DNA from: Colwellia chukchiensis
GTDB taxonomy: Bacteria > Pseudomonadota > Gammaproteobacteria > Enterobacterales > Alteromonadaceae
Direction of reading: 5' to 3'
Assembly (NCBI RefSeq): GCF_002104455.1
Contig: NZ_NBOC01000003.1
Coordinates: forward strand, 124,001-188,000
Length of the DNA: 64,000 bases
Shown here: piece by piece, positions 10,719-19,605 of the stretch
Numbering within the stretch: position 1 is the first letter of the stretch
Layout: each line of letters begins with the position of its first letter
Translations under genes and position numbers: made by a program
The notes under the pieces: model-generated
The model's input: the letters and a program-made list of their open reading frames with translations, nothing else
The model's database searches: none
Told to the model about the DNA's origin: nothing

Positions 10719-10746
10719 AAAAAAGACGCCGAAGCGTCTTTTTTTT
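10719..10746. terminator. Terminator hairpin, third array unit
   Basis: Same hairpin with a CGAA loop and a T tract lengthened to eight, which accounts for the 142-base period of this unit. Confidence 0.9.
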
Positions 10747-10860
10747 AAGGTGTTTCTAAATATCGATAGTAGTCGATGAATTCTTTAAGGTAACAGCGAT
10801 ACAACACCAGCACCAACTGTACGACTCTCAGCTTTGTCGATGACCTTAGCTCACAGAAAC

Positions 10861-10886
10861 AAAAAAGACGCCGAAGCGTCTTTTTT
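10861..10886. terminator. Terminator hairpin directly after tuf
   Basis: GACGC-CGAA-GCGTC stem flanked by six A and six T, 22 bases after the tuf stop codon. This is presumably the original tuf terminator from which the other three copies arose. Confidence 0.93.
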
Positions 10887-10908
10887 AAGGTGTTTCTAAA
10901 TATCGATA

Positions 10909-12093
10909 TTAGTCGATGATTTTAGATACAACACCAGCACCAACAGTACGACCACCTTCACGGATTGCGAAGCGTAAACCTTCGTCCATCGCTACTGGGT
11001 TGATTAGCTCTACAACAAACTTTAAGTTGTCGCCTGGCATTACCATTTCTACACCTTCAGGAAGCTCTACTGCACCTGTGATGTCCGTTGTACGGAAGTA
11101 AAACTGTGGACGGTAGCCTTTGAAGAATGGTGTATGACGACCACCTTCATCTTTTGAAAGTACGTATACTTCTGACTCAAACTTAGTGTGTGGAGAAATT
11201 GAACCAGGCTTACATAATACTTGACCACGTTCTACGTCTTCACGCTTAAGACCACGTAAAAGTACACCACAGTTCTCACCAGCACGACCTTCGTCAAGCA
11301 ACTTACGGAACATTTCAACACCCGTACAAGTTGACTTTTGAGTATCACGGATACCAACAACTTCTACTTCGTCACCTACTTTAACGATACCACGCTCAAC
11401 ACGACCAGTTACTACTGTACCACGACCTGAGATTGAGAATACGTCTTCAATCGGCATGATGAAAGCACCGTCGATTGCACGCTCTGGCTCTGGAATGTAT
11501 GAATCAAGGGCGTCAGCAAGTTCTACAACTTTCGCTTCCCACTTCTCTTCGCCTTGAAGTGCACCAAGTGCTGAACCTTGAATTACTGGTAAGTCATCAC
11601 CTGGGAATTCGTATTCGCTAAGCAATTCACGAACTTCCATTTCTACTAGTTCTAGTAATTCTTCGTCATCTACCATGTCACATTTGTTCATGAATACGAT
11701 GATGTAAGGTACACCAACCTGACGTGATAACAAGATGTGCTCACGTGTTTGTGGCATAGGACCATCAGTTGCCGCAACAACTAAGATAGCGCCGTCCATT
11801 TGTGCAGCACCGGTGATCATGTTTTTGATGTAGTCGGCGTGACCAGGACAATCTACGTGTGCGTAGTGACGTGTTTCTGTGTCGTACTCGATGTGAGAGG
11901 TATTAATTGTAATACCACGCTCACGCTCTTCTGGAGCATTATCGATTTGTGCGAAATCTCTAACTTCACCACCGTGAACTTTAGTTAATACCGCAGAGAT
12001 AGCGGCTGTTAAAGTTGTTTTACCGTGATCAACGTGACCGATTGTACCAACGTTAACGTGCGGTTTATTACGTTCAAATTTTTCTTTAGCCAT
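10909..12093 (-). CDS. tuf: Elongation factor Tu
   Basis: GTPase that brings aminoacyl-tRNA to the ribosome, 394 residues. G motifs are intact: P-loop GHVDHGKTT (19-27), switch I with [13 protein letters not shown] (51-63, Pro at 54), DCPGH and NKCD. Domains 2 and 3 follow, ending [10 protein letters not shown]. The gene lies downstream of four tRNA genes on the same strand, the tufB-type arrangement of E. coli, so it is probably expressed from the tRNA promoter. Its 3' end is duplicated in degenerate form three to four times downstream. A second tuf near fusA is usual in this group but is outside the window. Confidence 0.98.
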   Translation of the reverse strand: MAKEKFERNKPHVNVGTIGHVDHGKTTLTAAISAVLTKVHGGEVRDFAQIDNAPEERERGITINTSHIEYDTETRHYAHVDCPGHADYIKNMITGAAQMDGAILVVAATDGPMPQTREHILLSRQVGVPYIIVFMNKCDMVDDEELLELVEMEVRELLSEYEFPGDDLPVIQGSALGALQGEEKWEAKVVELADALDSYIPEPERAIDGAFIMPIEDVFSISGRGTVVTGRVERGIVKVGDEVEVVGIRDTQKSTCTGVEMFRKLLDEGRAGENCGVLLRGLKREDVERGQVLCKPGSISPHTKFESEVYVLSKDEGGRHTPFFKGYRPQFYFRTTDITGAVELPEGVEMVMPGDNLKFVVELINPVAMDEGLRFAIREGGRTVGAGVVSKIID

Positions 12094-12175
12094 CTTAAAA
12101 TACCTCTGGGTAGATTAAATTAAATAATTTTTTAGTGTTTTTAACATTGATAATCTAGAGAGGGCCTGAAAGAAG

Positions 12176-12251
12176 TGGTGCTGATAGGCAGATTCGAACT
12201 GCCGACCTCACCCTTACCAAGGGTGCGCTCTACCAACTGAGCCATATCAGC
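12176..12251 (-). tRNA. tRNA-Thr (anticodon GGT)
   Basis: Acceptor GCTGATA pairs with TATCAGC, followed by ACCA encoded at the 3' end. The anticodon loop TTGGTAA gives GGT. Corresponds in position to E. coli thrT, last tRNA before tuf. Confidence 0.96.
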
Positions 12252-12266
12252 ATTTTCTATCACAAC

Positions 12267-12341
<75 letters not shown>

Positions 12342-12369
12342 TAATTCTACCAGATTATCTCTGTTAAAA

Positions 12370-12454
12370 TGGTGGAGGGAGGTGGATTCGAACCACCGAA
12401 GGCGGAGCCGTCAGATTTACAGTCTGATCCCTTTGGCCACTCGGGAACCCCTCC
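12370..12454 (-). tRNA. tRNA-Tyr (anticodon GTA)
   Basis: Acceptor GGAGGGG pairs with TCCCTCC (last pair G-U), with ACCA encoded. The anticodon loop CTGTAAA gives GTA, and the long variable arm expected of a class II tRNA explains the 85-base length. Corresponds in position to E. coli tyrU. Confidence 0.96.
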
Positions 12455-12484
12455 AAATTTTTTACATTACTTTTAATGTATTAA

Positions 12485-12560
<76 letters not shown>

Positions 12561-12579
12561 ACTACATTAAGTGGTGCGA

Positions 12580-12608
12580 ATTCTAGAGTAATGTTTTCAC
12601 GCTTGCAA
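12580..12608 (-). promoter_or_regulatory. Promoter of the tRNA-tuf operon
   Basis: On the minus strand TTGCAA and TAGAAT are 17 bases apart, about 20 bases before the first tRNA. It is the only good promoter in the gap between coaX and the tRNA genes and would drive four tRNAs plus tuf. Confidence 0.75.
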
Positions 12609-12654
12609 TAGGAAAATGCAAAAACAAGCATGTTTTTATGTGTTTGCTGTTTTT

Positions 12655-13428
12655 TTACTCATTATTACTATTTTTTTTTGCTTTATTAACAAGCAAACTC
12701 GCCTGAAAGCAGCTTAAACCATGAAAAATCAACTTAGGTTCTAACTGACAGGCGTCGGTTAATAATTTAGCGATATTGGCACCGTTGCCACCTGTAATAA
12801 GAATTTTATCTAAACTAAGTAAACGCTTGCTCTCAACTATGGCCTCTTTTATAGCGCCTATGGTCATCGCCCAATTGCCGTTATTAAGACAATCAGAGCT
12901 GTTTTTCCCAAATGATAAGCTAGGCGATGTATTGGCGCTGGCATTAATCTTATGCGTTCGTGCCAACAAACCATTAAACAATGTTTGCACGCCAGGCATG
13001 ATCCAGCCCCCTAAATGCTGACCATTTGCCGCCAATAAATCAATCGTCATCGCCGTGCCAGCATCAATAATCAACAGGTTATTTTCTGGATAGCGCTGCT
13101 TAGCGCCTATCATGGCTAACCAACGATCGACACCGAGGCGCTCAGCAGTTTGATAACAAGATGTCACACCAAACGCCGTGGCAGTACTATGTACTTGCCT
13201 AATAGCCACCTGATTAGCTTTTCCCCACTGCATTATCGAATCGTCTATGGCTTGATCATGCACATTAGCAAAAATCACTTCTTGTACATGGCAAAATTTA
13301 CCTTGCGCAAGCTGTGTTAAAAACGCTTGATAATCAATATAAGTTACCGCCGACAAAGGTGCCTGTTGTGTTGCGCCTTGCAGTACATATTTAACTTGGC
13401 TATTACCTACATCAATCAGTAATCTCAT
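12655..13428 (-). CDS. coaX: Type III pantothenate kinase
   Basis: Phosphorylates pantothenate, the first step of coenzyme A synthesis; 257 residues, normal for the family. The ASKHA-fold phosphate motif DVGNSQVKYVL is at residues 6-16. GVDRWLAMIGAKQRYP and IIDAGTAMTIDLL supply the pantothenate-binding and catalytic aspartates, and GGWIMPGVQT follows. Its ATG overlaps the birA stop codon (ATGA), so the two are translationally coupled. This birA-coaX pairing is common in bacteria that use the type III enzyme in place of CoaA. Confidence 0.93.
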   Translation of the reverse strand: MRLLIDVGNSQVKYVLQGATQQAPLSAVTYIDYQAFLTQLAQGKFCHVQEVIFANVHDQAIDDSIMQWGKANQVAIRQVHSTATAFGVTSCYQTAERLGVDRWLAMIGAKQRYPENNLLIIDAGTAMTIDLLAANGQHLGGWIMPGVQTLFNGLLARTHKINASANTSPSLSFGKNSSDCLNNGNWAMTIGAIKEAIVESKRLLSLDKILITGGNGANIAKLLTDACQLEPKLIFHGLSCFQASLLVNKAKKNSNNE

Positions 13429-14399
13429 GGTGCTGCCCTTAAGCTTACCTCACCACCATACACAGGTGATACTTGGCCATTAACTTCTAACATTAACGCG
13501 CCTTGATTATTGATACCGCGAGAAATACCCCGCGTGACTTTATCACCTGTGATCAAGGCGACAGCTTTATTGCAATAAAAGTCTTGCGCTTGCCACTCAG
13601 CCACCATGGTATTAATCCCAGTAGCGCTATGTGTTTTTAACCTTTGTTGTAGTGCGACTATAATCTGCGCTGCTAAGATATTTCGATCAATATCTACGCC
13701 AAGTGCAGTTGCTAAGTCGGTCCATGGTTGTTCAACTAACGCGGCACTTTGTACGGGCATTTTGACATTCAAGCCAATGCCAATCACGCAGTGACAAGGG
13801 GCCATGGCTTGGCCTTCGAGGTCAATAAGAATACCCGCGAGCTTGACACCATTTAAATAAATATCATTTGGCCACTTCAGTTCTACTTCAACGCGATACA
13901 AAGCCTTTATGGCATCACTCACCGCCAACGCAGCCACAACACTAAGTCCCATAGCCGCCGACATACCTTGCTCGAGATACCAATACATTGACAGGTATAT
14001 ATGCGAGCCAAATGGCGATACCCATTGCCGTCCACGTCGGCCTCGGCCATCACTTTGATATTCTGCAATACAAACTTGCCCGGGCAGGTTTTGATTCGGT
14101 AAGCGACGCATTAAATAGCTATTGGTTGAATCTATTAAGCTATGCACTTCAACTTTCGTGTCAATATGTTGCTGCTTTAAGGCGGCATTAATCTTACTTG
14201 CATCAAGTAGTTCAATTGGCTGCGCTAACCGATAGCCTTTGCCAGTAACACTAAAAATATCAAAGCCGATGGCTTGCAATGCACTAATGTGTTTTGAGAT
14301 AGCCGCACGACTAACGCCAAACTCCTCACCTAGCGCCTGACCAGATAAAAATTTGCCACTGATCAAACGCTTAATCAATTGTTCACGTATCGCTTTCAT
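13425..14399 (-). CDS. birA: Bifunctional biotin-protein ligase / biotin operon repressor
   Basis: Attaches biotin to carboxylase carrier protein and, through its N-terminal winged helix (about residues 1-60, with GEEFGVSRAAISKHISAL), can repress biotin genes; 324 residues. The catalytic domain shows IDSTNSYLMRR, the biotinyl-AMP loop GRGRRGRQWVSPFG and KWPNDIYLNGVKLAGIL, and a C-terminal SH3-like domain follows. It overlaps murB upstream and coaX downstream by ATGA, forming a murB-birA-coaX unit; murB-birA adjacency also occurs in E. coli. Confidence 0.96.
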   Translation of the reverse strand: MKAIREQLIKRLISGKFLSGQALGEEFGVSRAAISKHISALQAIGFDIFSVTGKGYRLAQPIELLDASKINAALKQQHIDTKVEVHSLIDSTNSYLMRRLPNQNLPGQVCIAEYQSDGRGRRGRQWVSPFGSHIYLSMYWYLEQGMSAAMGLSVVAALAVSDAIKALYRVEVELKWPNDIYLNGVKLAGILIDLEGQAMAPCHCVIGIGLNVKMPVQSAALVEQPWTDLATALGVDIDRNILAAQIIVALQQRLKTHSATGINTMVAEWQAQDFYCNKAVALITGDKVTRGISRGINNQGALMLEVNGQVSPVYGGEVSLRAAP

Positions 14400-15427
14400 T
14401 CGCTTTGTCCTGTATCACACGACTCAGTGCTTTTGCTTCTAATAAACCGAACTTCGGGCTCTAAGCTTATATTAAATTTATCCTGCACTTGCGTTTGAAT
14501 ATAAGCCGCAAAGGCAACCACATCTTCACCACTGGCCTGATTAAAATTGACAACCACTAAGGCTTGCTGATCATGCACACCAACACCCGCTCGACGCTGA
14601 CCTTTTAAACCCGATTGTTCAATCAACCATGCCGCGGCTAATTTCACTTGCTGTTGATTTTGCCGATAATAAGGCATTTTTGGATGCTGCGCTTGTAAAG
14701 CCTGAAAAACTTCCTGACTGACAACAGGGTTTTTAAAAAAACTACCAGCATTGGGCAACCGCGCCGGATCGGGTAGTTTTGCTTGGCGCAACGCTATAAC
14801 TTGATGCAGGATATTCTCAGGCGTTTGCGGTGAAGGTAATTCCTTTAAGCCCTGATAATCAACTACCGGCTGCCAAGCCTTAGGTATTTTAAAGTGTACT
14901 TGAGTGATCACACCTCGGCCATTTAGTGACTGTTTAAAAATACTGGTTCGATAACCAAATTGACAAGCTTGACGTGAAAACGTTTGTTGTTTTCTAGTCG
15001 CAAAGTTAAACCATGACACGCGCTCAATAAAGTCGCCTACTTCAACGCCATATGCACCTATATTTTGCACCGGTGCTGCACCAACACTGCCAGGGATTAA
15101 TGCTAAGTTTTCCAAGCCATTAATGCCGCGGCGTGCACAAAGCATCACTAACTCATGCCAGTTTTCTGCGCACGCCACCTGTAGATAAAAATCATGTTCA
15201 TCTTCGGTTATCTTGATGCCCTTGAAATTTGGTTTAATAATAATGGGAGCTTTTTTATCACAGAACAAGGTATTACTGCCTTCACCTAACACATAACTGG
15301 CTGCGGTTTTTTCTTGAGGAATGTTCGCCAAGTCTTGCTCTGTAGTAGGAAAGAATATTTCAGCAGTAACTGCGGCAATATTTAAACTATTTAATGTTTG
15401 TAGCGGAAAGTTAGCGCGTATCTTCAT
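14396..15427 (-). CDS. murB: UDP-N-acetylenolpyruvoylglucosamine reductase
   Basis: FAD-dependent cytoplasmic enzyme making UDP-N-acetylmuramate for peptidoglycan. The ATG at 15427 gives 343 residues beginning MKIRANFPLQTLNSLNI; a TTG codon 48 bases upstream in frame would add a tail without homology and was not used. FAD-binding motifs LGEGSNTLF and ALIPGSVGAAPVQNIGAYG and the catalytic PNAGSFFKNP serine loop are present. The C-terminal domain ends EPEVRFI, as in type I MurB. It lies just downstream of the exopolysaccharide chain-length gene on the same strand and overlaps birA. Confidence 0.95.
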   Translation of the reverse strand: MKIRANFPLQTLNSLNIAAVTAEIFFPTTEQDLANIPQEKTAASYVLGEGSNTLFCDKKAPIIIKPNFKGIKITEDEHDFYLQVACAENWHELVMLCARRGINGLENLALIPGSVGAAPVQNIGAYGVEVGDFIERVSWFNFATRKQQTFSRQACQFGYRTSIFKQSLNGRGVITQVHFKIPKAWQPVVDYQGLKELPSPQTPENILHQVIALRQAKLPDPARLPNAGSFFKNPVVSQEVFQALQAQHPKMPYYRQNQQQVKLAAAWLIEQSGLKGQRRAGVGVHDQQALVVVNFNQASGEDVVAFAAYIQTQVQDKFNISLEPEVRFIRSKSTESCDTGQSE

Positions 15428-15497
15428 AACAATGACTGGAAAGAGTTTTGCGTATTGTACGCAAAAAGTTGGCAAGCATAAACAGCCTCAAGCGCAG

Positions 15498-17657
15498 TTA
15501 ACCGCGCTTTCTTGCCGCTAACTTAATAATGTTATTGTCTGGGCGATAGTATTTGCTTTGATATTTGCCGGTATCTATGCTCTCGCTGTGGTTAATCACC
15601 ACACCATCAACAGGCGCATTAACTTGCTGAAGCAATCTTAATCCAGACGATATTTGTTCTCGTTTGGTTTTATTGCCGTGCACTATATATAACACGCTAT
15701 CAACAAGTTTAGAAATAATAACCGCGTCGCTGACCGCATGCACGGGTGGCGTTTCGATAATAATGCGATCATAAAAGTTACCAAAAACATTGATCAGCAT
15801 ATTAAAACGTTTCATGGATAGAAACGCCAGCGGATTTGCCGGCGAAATACCTGAGGTTAAAATATCAAGCTTTACGCTTTTATCGCGAATAATACATTCA
15901 TTAATTTGGTGAGTTTTCGCGAGTAAATTAGATAGCCCTGGGCGATGGGGGTCTAAATTCATGTTTTTCGCTATGGTTGGATGGCGCATATCCGCTTCAA
16001 TCAGTAATACTTTTTCCATTTCACTAAACGAGCGCGCCAAATGTAATGCCACAGTTGATTTACCCTCGTTAGGCACTGACGAGGTGATGGCCATCACTTT
16101 AGGCGGCGTTTTTTCTCGGTGAAATAATAATGCAGTTCTTAACGTGCGAATGGCTTCGGTAAAGCGGCTGTCTGTGCTGTAGGCACCCGTGTCTTGCTCT
16201 GTATTGGGTCGCTTGATCTTAGGTAAAACCGCTAAAATATCGGCTTCATTAAAGTTATCCAGCTTGCGTCTTGAATTTAGCGTATCAACAAGTAACTCTC
16301 GCATAATAATAATGATCGAAATGAACATTAGGGCAAACGCAAAACTGATGGTGACTATCATCACCTTGTTGGGCGCAAATGGGCTTTTCGGTACCACCGC
16401 CTTATCAATAAAGCGCACATAAAAGTTCGCTTTATAATTTCCCATGGCATCCGCTTCTTTTAAGCGTACTAAATAATTGTTATAAAGCTCTTGGTTGGTT
16501 TCTACTTCACGGCTTAATTGTGAAAACTTATTTTGCAAGCGACTCAAGCGCAGATAGTTTTGCTTTGCGAGCGCTAGCCGCTGTTTCGTGCCATTGACGC
16601 GTTCTAACGCGCCCATATAGGCTTTTTCTGTTGAGGTAACAATATCTAAAACTTGCTGATTAATGCGGTTTTGCAACGCGCTTAGCTCGGCATTAATTGC
16701 AATAATTTTTGGATGTTTCGGGCCATAACGTTGTGATAGTTCAGAGACTTTACGGGCAATTTTTTCTTCGTTCTGTCGCAGTTGTCTAATGCTAGCATCA
16801 TTTTTAATACCTTGTAGCTCACTTAATTGCCTAACGTCGTCGGCATACTTTTTCATGCTTTGGTAGGCTATGGCCAGATCATCCGCTAACTTTTCAGTTC
16901 TTAGCAGCTCAGACGTTAGCTCTGTCAACTCTGCTCCCACTAGCCCAACGACACCATGAATATCAACAATACCCTCTTCTTCTCGGTAGGCTTGTAAGGA
17001 TAGTTCGGATAATTGCAGCTTCTTTTCAAGCTCCGTCAGTTGATCAATCAACCACTGTGAGGTGGTTTCTTTTGAAGCACTATGAATTTCATCTTGATAT
17101 TCTAGGTAAGTAATACCCACCTGATTAGCGATTTGTTGCGATAGTCTTGCCGAGTATGAAGCAAATGAAATTTTCACAAGCTCAGTGCCTGCGATTGGCG
17201 CTATCGTTAACTGTTGCTGAAATCGCGCCACGGCTTCCGTCATTGAAGGTGGCGACTTTTTACCACCAAACTTTGCTAAGCCAGCAATTTTGTCATTATA
17301 TTTTCCACTGTAAAACTCAGGTTGTTCTAGAAGCGTTAGTTGCTTGATCACTCGCTCAGCAAATTTACGCGAGCGCAGTAATTCAAATTGCGTTTGAATT
17401 TGCTCTTTACTGGCACTGGACTCATTAAAGGCGTCGTTAATTGACAAAGTGTTAGCGGGTTTATTACTGCCAATTTGCAAAATTGCCGTCGCACGATAAG
17501 CAGGCTTAAGTAACGACAAATAAAAGGCAACAATAAACGTGATCACTAAAGTGAAGAAAATAATTTTCCAACGTCGTGTCCAAAGTGGCGTTAAAACTTC
17601 TTTCAATGCCACTTCATCGTTCGGGTACATTAACTTATCGTGCCTTGGAGTCTTCAA
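15498..17657 (-). CDS. Wzc-like polysaccharide chain-length regulator / tyrosine autokinase
   Basis: Inner-membrane polysaccharide co-polymerase of 719 residues. One membrane helix lies at about 31-50 and another at about 420-440, with a long coiled-coil periplasmic part between. The cytoplasmic BY-kinase domain (about 505-719) has a P-loop PNEGKST (K533). Its Walker A' motif is LLIEAD (E554, D556) and its Walker B IIIETPP (E635); both usually have aspartate where glutamate is found here. The C-terminal tyrosine cluster is short (Y699, Y703, Y704). It overlaps the Wza-like gene by ATGA, so the export pair is co-translated. It probably controls chain length and export of the glycan made by genes at 50-62 kb. 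Confidence 0.9.
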   Translation of the reverse strand: MKTPRHDKLMYPNDEVALKEVLTPLWTRRWKIIFFTLVITFIVAFYLSLLKPAYRATAILQIGSNKPANTLSINDAFNESSASKEQIQTQFELLRSRKFAERVIKQLTLLEQPEFYSGKYNDKIAGLAKFGGKKSPPSMTEAVARFQQQLTIAPIAGTELVKISFASYSARLSQQIANQVGITYLEYQDEIHSASKETTSQWLIDQLTELEKKLQLSELSLQAYREEEGIVDIHGVVGLVGAELTELTSELLRTEKLADDLAIAYQSMKKYADDVRQLSELQGIKNDASIRQLRQNEEKIARKVSELSQRYGPKHPKIIAINAELSALQNRINQQVLDIVTSTEKAYMGALERVNGTKQRLALAKQNYLRLSRLQNKFSQLSREVETNQELYNNYLVRLKEADAMGNYKANFYVRFIDKAVVPKSPFAPNKVMIVTISFAFALMFISIIIIMRELLVDTLNSRRKLDNFNEADILAVLPKIKRPNTEQDTGAYSTDSRFTEAIRTLRTALLFHREKTPPKVMAITSSVPNEGKSTVALHLARSFSEMEKVLLIEADMRHPTIAKNMNLDPHRPGLSNLLAKTHQINECIIRDKSVKLDILTSGISPANPLAFLSMKRFNMLINVFGNFYDRIIIETPPVHAVSDAVIISKLVDSVLYIVHGNKTKREQISSGLRLLQQVNAPVDGVVINHSESIDTGKYQSKYYRPDNNIIKLAARKRG

Positions 17658-18163
17658 AAATAACTTTGCTCAATTTCTATTATGTCATCAGGTAAAATCA
17701 CACTGGTAACCTTGGCTTTAATGACCTTTTTTTCACCTGCCACTAAACGGGTGATATACCAAGCAGATTTAGACGCCCGCGCTGCTAAACCACCCGCAAT
17801 GGCAATCGCCTTATCTAGAGTCAAATCTTCTTGGTATGAGTAACCCCCTGGTCGTTGCACTTGGCCGTGAATAAAAAACGGCCGATATTTTACAATTGTC
17901 ACCGAGACTTGTGGGGCAATTAAATAATCACCACGCAAGCCGGCTGCAATTGTATTTGCCAGAGCCTTGGGTGTTAGTCCCAGCACGGCTATATCGGATA
18001 AAAATGGAAATGATATCAGCCCTGTTTTATCTATTTTAATATGGCGGGTTAGATCTGCTTCACCGTAAACCATAATCTGAATTTCATCCCCCGCACCTAA
18101 CTGGTATTCCCCTGCCGTTGCATGAGTGACAATCAACAGTAAACAACACAGCAACATGCGCAT
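17654..18163 (-). CDS. Wza-like polysaccharide export protein
   Basis: Periplasmic or outer-membrane exporter of 169 residues with a signal peptide (about 1-18) and no lipobox cysteine at the cleavage site. The polysaccharide export domain starts at YQLGAGDEIQIMVYGE, followed by a SLBB-type segment with GQVQRPGGYSY. It is much shorter than E. coli Wza (379) and resembles the short EpsE-type exporters that work with a separate outer-membrane barrel, here encoded directly upstream. The ATG at 18163 was chosen because GGGAG precedes it and the signal peptide starts there; the frame is open 12 codons further. Confidence 0.87.
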   Translation of the reverse strand: MRMLLCCLLLIVTHATAGEYQLGAGDEIQIMVYGEADLTRHIKIDKTGLISFPFLSDIAVLGLTPKALANTIAAGLRGDYLIAPQVSVTIVKYRPFFIHGQVQRPGGYSYQEDLTLDKAIAIAGGLAARASKSAWYITRLVAGEKKVIKAKVTSVILPDDIIEIEQSYF

Positions 18164-18235
18164 ATTTCTTCTCCCCATCTGCAAATACGGTTTCGCCACT
18201 TTTCTTGGCGCTTAATGGTTCACCTACTTTTAACG

Positions 18236-19399
18236 CTATAAAGACATTGCGATGCTCAAGCCGAAACGACGGTGCAAATAATCAAAGCGTGCTATATCTG
18301 CTGTTAGTGACTGATAGTGGTAACTTAATTGCATGCTCAGCCTGTGATTGAACTGATAGACAATGGCAGTGTTAGTAAAATAATAATCTTCTTTTTGCCG
18401 TGTCGTCGGCGAGATAAATTGATCATAATTAACACCCACTGTCGCTAAAAGGCTCAACTGTTTCGTAAAGCTATGTTCAACGTCTATTTGATGACTACGA
18501 GTTAAGCGATAGCTGTTGGTTAAGCGATAGCTTGCGTCAAAATGTCGCTGTGACACCAGCTGAACTTTACTGTGATCTGATGGCGACCACATGTAGTTAA
18601 AGCGCCACTTAATCGCGTCATCATCGGCTAATGAGTGCTGCGTAAATTTCAGCTGCTGATAACCCACTAAAACGCTTAAGTCACTGATCGCCGTTGTCGA
18701 CCATTTCACCCCCATTAACGCGGTAATGCTATCGCGATTTAGTATTGGGTTATTGGGGTAATCAGTAATTTCGTAATTAACATCAAGCGCTAAGTAACTT
18801 TTACCTGACAGCAAATAATCAAAGCTTGATTTAAGGGCGGTGATTTCAGTATCCAACGGCAGTGTATTGGTTCTACGACTTGTAAACTCACTCGCTTGAT
18901 AACTGATATCAAAGGTGAATCTTGCCGTTGACGTTGCGCTACCTTGTTGGTAACCCGCGGTAACGCCTGTTGTGACTTGCTCATCGCCCTCAGTCAGCAG
19001 TGTTGCTTGTCCTTGGGATAGACCTGTGCCGCGGTAGTGGTATTGATTGTGCCACAATGCCGATAAATATAGGCCTTGATTATGATTGAATTTAAATTGA
19101 TATTGCGGCGTTAAGCTAAACTCAGTGTGATTATCCGCTTGAAATTGTTGAAAATAGTGACTGGTTAAATTTGTCTCGAAATCAAACGCGGATTGTTCGC
19201 TGATGTAACTATAGCTTAAATTTGAACGCAGCTGATAGTAAGTGGTGCTTTGTGGATTGTGCGCCTGATATAAAAAATTATCTATCTGGCCAGCTTCCGT
19301 TGCAAGATCAAAACCGAACGCATGCTCAAGTTCAGTTTGAGCGACAGCACTACCTGCGCAAAGGCTTGCACAAATAGTAAAAAGTCGAGAACAATTCAT
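18236..19399 (-). CDS. Outer-membrane beta-barrel protein of the polysaccharide export locus
   Basis: 387 residues with a signal peptide ending around AGSAVAQ. The rest alternates hydrophobic and polar residues, with many short Tyr/Gln/Ser-rich strands and a C-terminal strand ending in an aromatic/Leu pattern (RRFGLSIAMSL). This is typical of an outer-membrane barrel. It is the first gene of a three-gene run with the Wza-like and Wzc-like genes, so an EpsL-type role in passing exopolysaccharide through the outer membrane is inferred. No catalytic motifs are seen. Confidence 0.75.
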   Translation of the reverse strand: MNCSRLFTICASLCAGSAVAQTELEHAFGFDLATEAGQIDNFLYQAHNPQSTTYYQLRSNLSYSYISEQSAFDFETNLTSHYFQQFQADNHTEFSLTPQYQFKFNHNQGLYLSALWHNQYHYRGTGLSQGQATLLTEGDEQVTTGVTAGYQQGSATSTARFTFDISYQASEFTSRRTNTLPLDTEITALKSSFDYLLSGKSYLALDVNYEITDYPNNPILNRDSITALMGVKWSTTAISDLSVLVGYQQLKFTQHSLADDDAIKWRFNYMWSPSDHSKVQLVSQRHFDASYRLTNSYRLTRSHQIDVEHSFTKQLSLLATVGVNYDQFISPTTRQKEDYYFTNTAIVYQFNHRLSMQLSYHYQSLTADIARFDYLHRRFGLSIAMSL

Positions 19400-19557
19400 A
19401 CCTCAAATTTACCTGTTTTAATTATTATTATTATTTATTCGAATTAATCGAGTAATTCGTTGTGCAAACTAGGTTATTTTGCTGAGCTTAGTATGCATAA
19501 AAAAGTTAACCTTTGAAATCTTTTGTTACCCAATTGTAAAAAATAGCGATATTTAGA

Positions 19558-19590
19558 GCAAAAAAAAGCAACCTAAGGTTGCTTTTGCGT
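19558..19590 (-). terminator. Terminator after argA
   Basis: AAAAGCAACC and GGTTGCTTTT pair around a 3-base loop, followed on the minus strand by a run of T. It lies 16 bases after the argA stop and ends the arginine operon. Confidence 0.88.
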
Positions 19591-19605
19591 AATATGTAAT
19601 CAATT

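Larger units (their letters stand above)
10387..10908. repeat. Tandem array of four tuf-tail/terminator units (period 140-142 bp)
   Basis: The 584-base gap between the oxygenase gene and tuf is almost filled by near-identical units; their terminator stems start at 10445, 10585, 10725 and 10867, giving periods of 140, 140 and 142. Read on the minus strand each full unit carries a degenerate copy of the tuf 3' end that would translate as [14 protein letters not shown] and stop, against [16 protein letters not shown] in tuf itself. A ~13-base insertion, a second match to the tuf end (ATCGACTA.TATCG), and then the terminator hairpin complete the unit. Three tuf-tail copies are complete and the one farthest from tuf is truncated. 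Units differ by only a few bases, so the duplication is recent or kept homogeneous. Confidence 0.93.

Noticed and set aside
10387-10908. Possible CRISPR array or integron-like cassette array
   Set aside because: Units are 140-142 bp and almost identical throughout, without short repeats separated by variable spacers, and they contain a recognisable tuf end.
12609-12654. Terminator after coaX
   Set aside because: Only a weak A/T hairpin with a short stem is visible (AAAACA/TGTTTT), not enough to call.
15428-15475. TTG start for murB
   Set aside because: The additional 16 residues are unlike the family and no ribosome site supports the codon.
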